A stretch of DNA of 34,230 nt. Source: Fragilaria crotonensis. Lineage: Eukaryota; Bacillariophyta; Fragilariophyceae; Fragilariales; Fragilariaceae. Of the stretch, positions 18,820 through 28,259 are shown piece after piece (position 1 is the first letter of the stretch; each line of letters begins with the position of its first letter). Both the position numbers and the translations under genes were made by a program. The stretch spans positions 1 to 34,230 of the forward strand of contig JAKSYS010000665.1 of the NCBI GenBank assembly GCA_022925895.1, written 5' to 3'. The notes beneath the pieces were generated by a model that saw nothing but the letters and a program-made list of their open reading frames with translations, searched no databases and was not told the origin of the DNA.

Positions 18820-21193
18820 ATGAGGACGGCCAACATCATCAGGAAGTTTGCGACATGGAAACGTACGGTGACAGGAACAGCAACAACGTTTTCTCAGTGT
18901 TCCAGTAGCATTCCAATTCCGTCGTTACGAACCTTTTCATCTCAACACAATTGGTGCTACTTTCGCGGATGTGGACTGTTGGACTTTTCTCCGTCTATAC
19001 CTTCCTTCAAGACATCCGGATCTTCGTCACAAGTCAGACGAGCTCTTTTGCAAAATACGGGGTTCGCAACATCCCGTCACTGTTTTGCTACTTTATCCCC
19101 GATGACCAGAAACCGAGCTCGGAACCGAAAGAATCCAATGAAAGTGAGGCGAACCCAGACCAAGATTTGAAAGCACTCGCAAAATCATTTAACAAGAAGA
19201 TCACTGAATTTGGAAATGCTGGCGAGTGGAGAGAAATCTTGATTTTTTATGAGAATCAGAAACAGGACTTTAATGCTACCAACCATGCAACTGCCATGTC
19301 CCAGCTGGCTCGCATCCGACAAGTGCGAACCGACGATCCATTATTCGAAGCATTCCTTGCTGACACGAATGATAAGCTTCAAACATCTGGAATCCAATGG
19401 CTCGAAAATCCTCGTGCTCTGGCGACCATTGTTCATGGTCTCGCCAAGTTGGGAATGCCGCGTCAAGGCAATTTAATTGCTCAGCAAATCATGGCCTTTT
19501 TGGAGGATAGCGAGAATGCTGCGTGGTTGTTTGAAAAGGGAGAGCCACAGAATATTGCAAACTGTGTATGGGCATATGGCAAACTTGGAATCGAGTCTCC
19601 GAATCTGTTTGCATTGCTCGATCAACGCGTCGAGTGGCTATTTTATAACGGTAATCCACAGGTCATTGCAAACTGTACATGGGCGTGTGGTTCACTAGAA
19701 TCCAATCTCCGAATCTATTCAGGATGCTGGATGAAGCCGCCGAGTGGATAATGGATGGTCGAAATTCACAGGCAATTGCAAACTGTGTGTGGGCGTGTGC
19801 CAAGGTTGGAGTCGAGTCTCCGAATCTGTTCAAATTACTCGATGAACGCGCCGAGTGGTTCATGAATAATGGTAATTCACAAAACATTGCAAACTGTGTA
19901 TGGGCGTGTGCCAAGCTTGGAGTCCAGTCTCCGACTTTGTTTGAATTGCTCGATCAACGAGCGGAATGGTTAATGGATAATGGATATCCACAGAATTTTT
20001 CAAACTGTGTATGGGCGTGTGGCAAACTTGGAGTCCAATCTCCGAATCTATTCAAATTGCTCGATGAACGCGCCGAGTGGTTGATGAAAGGAGGAAATCC
20101 ACAGACTATTGCAAACTGTGTATGGGCGTGTGCCAAGCTGGGAATCGAGTCTCCGAATCTATTTGAATTGCTCGATCAACGAGCTGAATGGTTGATGGAC
20201 ACTGGATATCCACAGCATATTTCAAACTGTGTATGGGCGTGCGGCAAGCTTGGAGTCCAGTCGCCGGCTCTGTTCAAATTGCTCGACGAACGAGCTGAAT
20301 GGTTGATGGATCGTGGAAACCCACAGACTATTGGAAACTGTGTATGGGCATGCGGCAAGCTCGGTATCGAGTCTCCAAATCTTTTCCGATTGCTCGATGA
20401 ACGAGCCGAGTGGTTGGTGGATAATGGAAATCCACAGGCATTTGCAAATTGCATACGGGCATGTGGCAAGATCGGAATCGAGTCTCCGAATCTGTTCAAA
20501 TTGCTCGACGAACGAGCTGAGTGGTTGATCAATAGTGAAAATGCACAGAATATTTCAAACTGTGTACGGGCCTGTGGTGCACTAGGAGTCAAGTCACCGA
20601 ATCTGTTTAAATTGCTCGACGAACGAGTTGAATTGTTGATGGATAATGGATATCCACATAGTATTGTAAACTGTGTGTGGGCGTGTGGTAAGCTGGGAAT
20701 CGAGTCTCCGAATCTGTTTAAACTGCTCGACGAACGAGCGGAGTGGTTGATGGATAACAAGAACCCGCAGAATATTGCCAACTGTGTAATGGCATGCGGT
20801 GCACTAGGAGTCAAGTCACCGACTCTATTTAGATTGCTCGATGAACACGCCGAGTGGTTGATGGACAATGGGAATCCACAGATTATTGCAGACTGCGTAT
20901 TGGCGTGTGGCAAGCTTGGTATCATGTCTCCGAATCTATTTCAATTGCTCGATCAACGCGCCGAGTGGTTGATGGATAATGGAAATCCACAGGAAGTCTC
21001 AGACTGCATTTGGGCGTGTGGCAAACTTGGAATCAAGTCTCCGACTTTGTTTGAATTGCTAGATCAACGCGCGGAATGGTTGATGGAAAATGGAACGCCA
21101 CAAGAAATTGCAAACTGCGTATGGGCTTATGAAGCGCTCGGAATCGAGTCACCGACGCTGTCTGGACTGGTCGCCCAGCAACGATCGGAATGA
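18820..21193 (+). CDS. OPR-like 37-residue repeat protein, predicted organelle-targeted (two frameshifts)
   Basis: The ATG at 18820 begins MRTANIIRKFATWKRTV, an Arg/Ser/Thr-rich, acid-free N-terminus typical of a mitochondrial presequence. The frame must shift once near the CCCC at 19097-19100 and once at 19698, where CTAGAATCC should be CTAGGAATCC. Allowing for these two missing bases gives 791 residues. From 19557 to the end there are about 14.7 tandem repeats of 37 residues (consensus NCVWACGKLGIESPNLFKLL, then DERAEWLMDNGNPQ). They are preceded by a degenerate repeat (IVHGLAKLGMPRQG). The W-A-x-x-K-L-G core resembles octotricopeptide (OPR) helical repeats that bind organelle RNA. No RAP domain is present. 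The stop TGA at 21191 falls where each repeat has its conserved Trp. The RNA target is unknown. Confidence 0.7.
19557..21190 (+). repeat. Coding tandem array, 111-bp unit, about 14.7 copies
   Basis: The repeats are in frame and have exactly 111 bp each. Neighbours alternate between a DQRAEW/GYPQ type and a DERAEW/GNPQT type at repeats 4-7. A GALGVKSP type alternates with GKLGIESP at repeats 10-12. The array therefore grew partly by 222-bp double units. Confidence 0.85.
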
Positions 21194-22511
21194 TTGTTTG
21201 AAAAATGGAACAAGCACATAAAGTTGCCTAGAGGAAATGGGCGAGTGGCATACTTGGAATCGGGTTTGTAATAATCTCGCTAAGTGATTGTTTGAATACG
21301 GAAAACCTCACGAAATCGTGCATGCGGGTACTCTTCTAGTTGTAGCTTGTTAAAATTGCTTATCCTGTCGACTGACTGGTATATGCTGCAGAGGGCGTTG
21401 CACACAATGCGTTTTGTGCTCGCTTCCATGCCTCGTCAAACATGTTTTTGGTTGATGCCATTTTACAAAGATGTGCAGATTGCACGCTACTTTATCATGA
21501 GTATGAAGGAGACCTGTTTACCCATGTTGTTGATCGAAACATTGGTGATTAGCTGGATGACGCATTTCTAAAACTGATTCACATACACACTGACGAGTCC
21601 GTCATCAGATCATTGAGGGGTCAGCATGATCAAGTTACGATTACAATTCCATCCTCCACGATACAGAATAAGGGGTTTCTTACGGGCAGTTCGACGTAAA
21701 ATTTCGCGTTGATGAAAATCTATAGCGGGGTTGCTGGCAATGAGCGTTTGCCCGAGACAAACCAACTGAAAATTTCCCAATCTAATGATTGGAACCGAAC
21801 GGTGTCATGGGGTGGATTGTCTTGCCATTCTTTGTTCAGCCCAATGATAAGAATCCCACCCACCCACCCACACTAGACAAGCAATTATGATGATGCACCA
21901 TCAGCCTTGTCCTTGGGAATTCTCCATTTGCTGATCTGAAGCAGTCCAGAGATGGAAATGAAAAAAGGACAACCGGCCGGCAGATTGTGAATCATGAGGG
22001 AACAATCTCATCAGTGTGAGGGTTGTCTACTGGTACTGTGCTGTAGTTTTGGCACATACGCACGTATGGCTAGGAACGCACGCATGGTTGGACTGCATAT
22101 GTAGCTGACCTTGGAACATGACATACGCATATTCCACATAGTTTGTCGTACATCGTACCAGGTACTACTACCAGTACAAAAACAAACTATGCATATGCTA
22201 CACCACGTCTCGTATTGCATTTCGTTGGAAGTTCCTGGTACTTGTACAGTACAGTACATGCCAGACGTGTGGTGCATGGTACCAGGTACGATGTACGAGT
22301 ATGAGCCTTTGGCCCCCTGGCTGCTGGAACGTGCATGTGAAGTTGTGTTTGGCAGCATTTCGGAGGCAGGGAGCCTCTCCCCGTCCTTGGAGTGAATCTC
22401 AAAACAGCATTTCTACATTTTGCATAGTAGGATTGCAACATCATCCAACAGTACTCGTACTTTACACATCATTCATCAATCACCTACAACAAAATATATA
22501 AAAAGAACATC
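21194..22511. other. Intergenic; decayed 3' extension of the repeat gene, then GTAC-rich DNA
   Basis: Directly after the TGA the frame continues LFEKWNKHIKLPRGN. Near 21235-21330 another frame reads LFEYGKPHEIVHAGTLLV, which resembles the repeat. The gene therefore seems once to have been longer, up to perhaps 21570. Beyond that I see no gene. A (CCCA)n stretch lies at 21859-21871. A long-range inverted repeat (19-bp arms, 18 of 19 matching) lies at 22147-22165 and 22279-22297. Confidence 0.45.
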
Positions 22512-22826
22512 ATGACTCTCAGTGTTGGAGATACCGTCACAAGCATCTATGGCGTTGGCACCGTCCAAGAAGTCCGCGATGGTTCTGCGGTCATTCGTTT
22601 GGAATCTTGGTTGTTGGCGGGAAATCAGAACCCCACTGCCTTTTTGAAGGAGGGACAGTACGAGGCCGCCACCCCCGTCGGGACATCCGTCACGTCCATC
22701 TACGGACAGGGTGTTGTCAGTGATGTCCGTAAGGATGGTTGTCACAAAATCACTCTCCAGTCGTGGCGTTTGGCCGGAGATCAGGCGCCCATTGCCTATC
22801 TTCGTGTTGGACAATTTGCGGCTTAG
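22512..22826 (+). CDS. Small protein of two tandem ~50-residue domains (SH3-like barrel suspected)
   Basis: 104 residues, intact, no signal peptide or membrane helix. Residues 4-52 and 55-104 are copies of one module: VGDTVTSIYGVGTVQEVR then WLLAGNQNPTAFL, against VGTSVTSIYGQGVVSDVR then WRLAGDQAPIAYL. The module pattern (V-x-T/S-x-Y-G-x-G-x-V-x-x-V-R, then a W and a short hydrophobic strand) resembles small SH3-like beta-barrels. This assignment is by appearance, and I do not recognise a named family. A role cannot be given. The upstream AT-rich tract (AAAATATATAAAAAG) directly before the ATG may include core promoter or 5' UTR. Confidence 0.7.
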   Translation: MTLSVGDTVTSIYGVGTVQEVRDGSAVIRLESWLLAGNQNPTAFLKEGQYEAATPVGTSVTSIYGQGVVSDVRKDGCHKITLQSWRLAGDQAPIAYLRVGQFAA

Positions 22827-23119
22827 TAACCGCTGCTGCTGTGGCGAGTGTGATGACTGTAACCTTCATACTGTGAGTCGAGTGTGTACTTCAGCACTCG
22901 ATTGTCAGTGACTCTTCTGGAGGATGGTGCCAGGGGAGGAAGGAGATTTGAGTGTTGGCTTTTGTTGAAGTTACGCTCACAATTTTGTCAAACAGAAACA
23001 CAATTCTTAACTGTAATAGTCATCACATCACATCATATTTTATATTGATTTTACCGTACTAGTCCCAAATGTAACGTAGCGTGAGATTCATAAAGGGCCA
23101 ATACCTCTCATTCCGTCTT

Positions 23120-24118
23120 CTACGGCTTCTTGCGGTGATGCTTCGCTGCTGCTGCTGCTGCCTTTTTGGCATCCTTGGCGGGCAAAAAGTCAGTGGCAAT
23201 ATCACAATCCTGCACTCGGACCATATCACACTTTTCTCCTCGTGGTGCTGATCTCAATTCCACCACATCGAACCAATATCGCTTCCCATTATAATCAAAC
23301 GCAATGACACTTCCTCGTGTTAGACTCGAATAGTGTTTCAATTCCGTCTCCAACACGGCTTGAGGATTGGCAATATCCTTGGCAAATTCAGAACTGTGTG
23401 GTCGCAATTGTGCCGCCGATCCGGGTAGGATCGTATTCAACAAGAGTTTCACATCGACCACATCGCGTGGGTCCAATCCCAAGGCACGCATCATCCACCA
23501 TGGCAAAAAACAATAATTCATCGGAGCACGAAAATCAAGTGGACCACCAGCCACGCGAGGTAGTATAGTTGTTGTGGTAGTTGTTGCAGTTGTAGATGTT
23601 GATACTCCTGTAACTTCGTCGTCGTCGTCATCTTCATCCTCATCCTCATCGTTCCGTTCTTTTAAAATACTGCTACTACCACTGCCGCTACTGTTGATGC
23701 GATAATCATCATCCTCGACACGCGTCACTTGCATCAGCCACGGAACTTCCGCCTTGTTCAATTCAATGGCATTCCAAAAGACACGGGGGACACTCATCTT
23801 GTCGCCCGTTTGGACATGATTGTGTGAAAAGACTCCCATGGGTGGATCGAATCGTTCATCCAATGGCATACAAATGAGTCGTCTACGACTACTGGCCATG
23901 GAAGGAGATGCAGAAGATGCCACCCAACGGGCATTGAAATCTTCCACCCTTTGTTCGAGCGATGCCAATTCGGAAGCGACGGCGAGACGATTCTTGAGCA
24001 TTTTGGTGAGACTGGATTGAAGAGACAAGATGGGGTCGGACGATGTTGAGCCAGAGACTGACGTCGTCCCAAGCATGAGAAGGCATCCAACTACGGAGAC
24101 TCTTATCATGGTGATCAT
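23120..24118 (-). CDS. UFD1: UFD1-like protein with N-terminal signal peptide, copy 1
   Basis: 332 residues, intact. The N-terminus MITMIRVSVVGCLLMLG ... VSGS looks like a signal peptide with cleavage around residue 24, followed by a Ser/Arg-rich stretch to about residue 80. The UFD1 N-terminal double-psi barrel follows in two parts. Residues 105-131 are GDKMSVPRVFWNAIEL and on. Residues 193-312 contain PLDFRAPMNYCFLPWWMM, AKDIANPQAVLETELKHY and RGSVIAFDYNGKRYWFDVVE. They are split by a ~60-residue low-complexity insert (about 132-192: poly-Ser, Asp/Glu run, poly-Thr). UFD1 works with Npl4 and Cdc48 in ERAD. Diatoms also have a symbiont-derived version with targeting sequences in the periplastidal compartment (SELMA), which this may be. 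It ends with an Ala/Lys/His tail. Its twin is at 32572-33573. Confidence 0.75.
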   Translation of the reverse strand: MITMIRVSVVGCLLMLGTTSVSGSTSSDPILSLQSSLTKMLKNRLAVASELASLEQRVEDFNARWVASSASPSMASSRRRLICMPLDERFDPPMGVFSHNHVQTGDKMSVPRVFWNAIELNKAEVPWLMQVTRVEDDDYRINSSGSGSSSILKERNDEDEDEDDDDDEVTGVSTSTTATTTTTTILPRVAGGPLDFRAPMNYCFLPWWMMRALGLDPRDVVDVKLLLNTILPGSAAQLRPHSSEFAKDIANPQAVLETELKHYSSLTRGSVIAFDYNGKRYWFDVVELRSAPRGEKCDMVRVQDCDIATDFLPAKDAKKAAAAAAKHHRKKP

Positions 24119-24657
24119 TGTTGTTGTACTGTCAGTAGCGCTGTTTTGTGTCGGTCAGTTCGACTGAAGGGTTCGTCGGGTGTGTATTTTGAATTGTGAT
24201 GTGTGATGTGCATCAACAAGTTATCAAATCTTTCGTTCAAGGATTTGTTGTATTTGAAAAATTGTACTCTAGTAGTAGTATTAAGTATTAACATGAGGGA
24301 TGAATAGTTTATTCATAGTATGTCATACAGTACAAGGATTACGGAGTACTACACGTTCCCATCGTATGTTGTGCTGCGTACTCCAGTACTGCACAAACTT
24401 CTCGACACGTGGAGCTGAGAATGATTGCTTCGGTGTATGCTATGCTACCAGGTACTGTACGTAAAATCTATCATACGTACTGTCTTCACGAGTACTACAG
24501 TACGTGGTAGAATATGACGCGCTCTGTGCCTTCATTTTGGGGCCAGTCAATCGCCTCTTCGAAGCCGTGAAATGGCGCCTTAAATAACGTCCTGTAAATT
24601 CTACGCCAGAAACATACCATCCCGTAGAATCTTCCGTGCAAGTTTGGACAGAGAATT
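23120..24657. repeat. Segmental duplication around UFD1-like gene, copy 1
   Basis: The gene, its upstream region and a further block about 24535-24657 (GGCGCCTTAAATAACGTCCT and surroundings) match 32572-34230. The match stops near the gene's 3' end on the left and continues to the window edge in copy 2. Confidence 0.75.
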
Positions 24658-24904
24658 CTCTTGGAATAGTACGACGGCCGTACGACAGTACTCCCAGTAG
24701 ATGACAAACAACACACGGTACACTGGACACAGTACAGTATTGTACAGTACTCCAGTATATCGGTTGCTCGCTACCGGTAGTAGCCAGATGCTGTACGTGG
24801 ACTTGGAAGTCAACTATTGCATGAAAAAAGCTGAAACAATTGAAGTGACTTCCATTATTGTTCATGGGGAGATGAAAGGTCTGTCAACAGTGTCATTTTC
24901 TTGA
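24119..24904. other. Upstream region of UFD1-like copy 1, GTAC-rich
   Basis: No gene. Positions 24119-24345 are closely matched upstream of copy 2 (33574-33785), including TGTGTATTTTGAATTGTGAT and CAAATCTTTCGTTCAAGGAT, so promoter elements are likely here. Positions 24340-24770 are dense in GTAC/AGTACT motifs. Confidence 0.4.
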
Positions 24905-24914
24905 TGGTCCAAAC

Positions 24915-25454
24915 CAGGGTTTGATAAAAAGGTTACCACCGCTACCGGAGGTATTATACTGCAGGTTTTATACCGTACCAATACCTTCTCTCCAGCAGCC
25001 TGCAGTGTCCGACCACCGGGTCGTCAGGCGTTGGAATATCCCACCACCGGAATGAGGGCAATACACTGACCAGTAAGCGTCCACTCTGTGGGAGCCATAT
25101 ACCAAGTTTGTCCGGTGATATTTTCAAACCCAGTACTTGAGACATATTGTGAAGTAACTGTCTTTTACCAGAAGGTTACTATGAGCGCTATGGTCTACTG
25201 TACTTGCAGTACTGTCGTGTGAATAGACGGTACAGCAGCTGACAGTTACTGAATCACCTACCGCACCAAATTTCAAATACCCGTTATTTACTGCCAGGCG
25301 ATAAGCGAGTCGGTACAACCGTAATAAAAACCGTGAAGACGTTCGCACACCGAATGATCATTGGTGCAAGTCCACATAGGGGTGGTACACCATAATACGT
25401 ACCGGCATCCAAATGTACCAAATTTTTCAGCTTGCAGTATTATTTTATAAAACC
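24915..25454. mobile_element. MITE-like element with 10-bp target duplication
   Basis: TGGTCCAAAC occurs at 24905-24914 and again at 25455-25464. Just inside are inverted ends (GGGTTTGATAAAA at 24917-24929; TTTTATAAAACCC at 25442-25454, one mismatch). About 540 bp lie between the duplications, with no transposase ORF. A 9-11-bp target duplication is typical of Mutator-like elements, so a non-autonomous MULE is the best guess. Confidence 0.5.
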
Positions 25455-25737
25455 CTGGTCCAAACTGGGGATGAACGTTGCAGCTGCTTTCTACCATCGT
25501 TAACCTTAACTCTAAATCCCCAAAACCTAACTCGTAATCATCACCGCCTTACACAGCATTTTTGAAGGTCCAAAAAACGCCTATATTAACTAACTAATTA
25601 AGTGCTGCTAGGCGCGCCAGTCCGGTCGCCTTAAATAGGACACCCTGAGTATTTGGTATTTTGGTTGTCCAGGTACTATGTTTATGGTTTATGCTTGTAC
25701 TCCGGAGTAAATTTAAACAAAGGTACCAGTACAATGA

Positions 25738-26475
25738 TACCACCTAAAAAGGGCTTAGAACCGATGAAATGGCATAGGACCATTAGTGCGTTAAATTTTT
25801 TGTGCCTACACAAAAAGCTCGCAGTTTGTCGAATTCGACCGGTATTTGTAAGCAAAAGTTGTTCGTTTACCCACATCACACAAATGATAAGTGACGGTGT
25901 GCAAATGACATCTGACATTCATTTCGAAGGAAAATCGAACTGTCAGATTCGGCTGAGAATTTTACTGCACCTTGAAAATTTCACGCATCAAGTTCGGCCA
26001 GCCACTTTATGATACATACAACGACTTAATTTGTTCTATGCTTGCGAAAAATAGTAACTTCTATAACGCCAACAAGAATATTCTTGATCGTAAACTCACC
26101 TGTGTCCGTGGATCAAAAAATTCGTGGATACGTTGGTACAAAATCTACCACAGAAAAAACGTAGCAGTACAAATTGAGACATGGGATCATTCGGCAAATG
26201 CGTGAAAAAATTCCCGGCAACATATTAATTTCACCTCATGTACGTATAAAATTTTATGTAGCTTAGAACCAATGTAGCGACAAACGAGGCAATGGAGAAG
26301 GTGAATGAATTGACAACAATCATGTCAAGTACTTAATTGATTAACTTTTGGTTTGTAAAAGAAGCCAAATAAGCTTTCTTAAATGAGCTGAAGATGAAAA
26401 GGATTCGTTTTGAGAAAGATACTGTGAGTCGAAAAATGCGTTAAAGTATTGGTTTTAAGCCCTTTTTAGGTGGTA
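25738..26475. mobile_element. Inverted-repeat element, 738 bp (non-autonomous DNA element?)
   Basis: 25-bp ends at 25738-25762 and 26451-26475 are inverted copies with 24 of 25 matches (core CCACCTAAAAAGGGCTTA). The inside is AT-rich. Its longest open frame there, on the plus strand to 26012, has no recognisable domain. No clear target duplication is seen, and GTAC-rich flanks make the exact border uncertain. Confidence 0.45.
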
Positions 26476-27387
26476 CTCCAGTACCACACATTAGGGGTTG
26501 TATTCCACTCACGTGGTGCAGTAGTATCAGTTGGTTGGTCAATCGAGTCACTGTACTTGTAGTTAGCTGGATACTGGTTCGTTACCTGCGACTCACGAAG
26601 TAGTCCTTGTACTATTGTAGCTTGACTTGCTTGCAGCATTCGAAGTACCAGGTAGCAGTAGATAGTAGATAGTTACTGCTGTTAACTGGAGCGGTAGTAA
26701 CGTATCACCGTTCGCTGGTTCATGCGCAAATCTAATAATTGGTTGAAAACAGGGCTGGCAAAAACCTAAAGTTTTCAAAATCAAGATTAGGTTTTTGGGT
26801 TTTTGAGCAAAAACCTAGAAAAACCTAAATTTAGGTTTTTGAACTTAGTGTACATGGTGGCTAGTACTTGTACCTAGCTAGTACAGCATACATCTGAAGG
26901 TCTGAGACGTACTATGCATATAGTGTACGACTAGTATAGCAGGGAAGCTGCTACATGGTACAGTACTACTAGTAGTAGTCGAAACTAGGATAAAGCCGAT
27001 GCCTTACATTTGCAAGTACATGTATTGAGAATTGAGAAGCATCATCAGCATTGGCAACAAGATCAGCATCATCAGATATCCAGTTGCAATCGCGAAAGAG
27101 GTTACAGTTGGCCTTAAAGTAACAAGATCTCTACCTTTTTATCGTGCAGGCTGTTTCATCTTCATACTTTACAAGATACGAGTACGAGTACTCCTACCAT
27201 TCGAAAGAAACTCCAAAATTGAGAATATGTTGGTCATATCGGGCTTGAAATCTGATTTGGGGCTCGAGAATAGAGCCAAATTGCTGAATTCTCGAGCCGG
27301 GTCCAGATTCTCGCGCCCCTCGTTTTGTCCTATTCGACCCATTCGAATAAAAAATTAACCAATAGAATTTTATCACGGATGCCACAT
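26476..27387. other. Gene-free region with A/T-rich palindromes
   Basis: No gene supported. AAAACCT/AGGTTTT units in both orientations cluster at 26758-26840, ending in a perfect 22-bp palindrome at 26819-26840. GTAC and CTAGTACT motifs lie at 26850-26985. Confidence 0.4.
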
Positions 27388-27856
27388 TCACACTGGGGGT
27401 GCGGGAAACACCGATTTTTCAATACAGTTCCCTCAACCCCGAAGAATTCCGGCGTACAGTTCAGTACTGGTATCAGTATAGAGTACTGAAATACAGAGTG
27501 TGTATAAGAGTATAGCAACAGTGTATATAAACAAATACGTATAAAATGAAATAATATATTTGATTACGTGTGCTGCTTCCTCCAAAAACCCAGTATTGTA
27601 CTCTATCATACTAGAGTAGAGAACACCGTTCCCGGCTTCGTAACGGCGTCTTGGATCGCGTCCATTCGAACAGCTCGTATCATATAGCGTATGATCGTAT
27701 GATAAATGCATACGTGTCTTACCTATGAGCATGTACGAAACCCGGTTGACAAAGCCAGAAGCGTTTTTGGGGGATGCGGGAAACAGCGGATATCGATTTG
27801 TTGTTTTGCACTATTATCGAAAAACGGAGCTTGACAAAAATGGCGTCTTTCAGAGA

Positions 27857-27933
27857 ATTTTTGAGTTGTCCGGAGGATTTTTGAGTTCTTGTCCGGAGGA
27901 TTTTTGAATTGTCTGGAGGATTTTCGAGTTGCC
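27857..27933. repeat. ~20-bp tandem repeat, 3.7 copies, in foldback loop
   Basis: Units of ATTTTTGAGTTGTCCGGAGG type start at 27857, 27877 (with a 3-bp insertion), 27900 and 27920. Confidence 0.75.
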
Positions 27934-28161
27934 TACTGGATCACTTCTTAACCCTATTTTTGTGTAGCTTCTGGTATAAGTCTACAAGGATTAAAAAGAA
28001 GTGATCCCAATTCCGGATCACTCATTTCTTGAAACGACTTTTCAGAGCGATTTGACTTTTTGAAACTCGTTTCAGAGCATGAAATAACTTTTACATGGAC
28101 CACTCTACTGACACTCCTACACACCCTAGTACTCAGTACCGCGATGCGTTAGGGACACGCT

Positions 28162-28259
28162 CTCGGACAACTTCTCGGATCACTCGGACAACTTCTCAGA
28201 TCACTTGGACAACTTCTCGGATCACTCGGACAACTTCTCGGATCACTCGGACAACTTCG
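28162..28259. repeat. 21-bp tandem repeat, 4.7 copies, in foldback loop
   Basis: Units starting CTCGGACAACTTCTCGGATC at 28162, 28183, 28204, 28225 and 28246 differ by one or two bases. The plus-strand open frame here (RTTSRIT repeats) is a by-product of the repeat. Confidence 0.85.

Noticed and set aside
18951-19751. A separate 266-residue gene starting at 18951
   Set aside because: That start is TTG, not ATG, and the frame joins the upstream ATG frame (18820) and the downstream repeat frame (19679) by single-base shifts, so it is the middle of one gene.
19679-21193. Programmed ribosomal frameshifting in the repeat-protein gene
   Set aside because: No slippery heptamer is seen at 19097-19100 or 19698, and the missing bases fall in short homopolymers, which fits loss or base-calling error better.
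25499-25545. Telomere-like string (AACCTTAACTCTAAATCCCC and on)
   Set aside because: Units are irregular and do not repeat the CCCTAA type; too weak to call an interstitial telomere.
25653-26012. 119-residue plus-strand open frame
   Set aside because: It crosses the left end of the inverted-repeat element and has no recognisable domain or signal.
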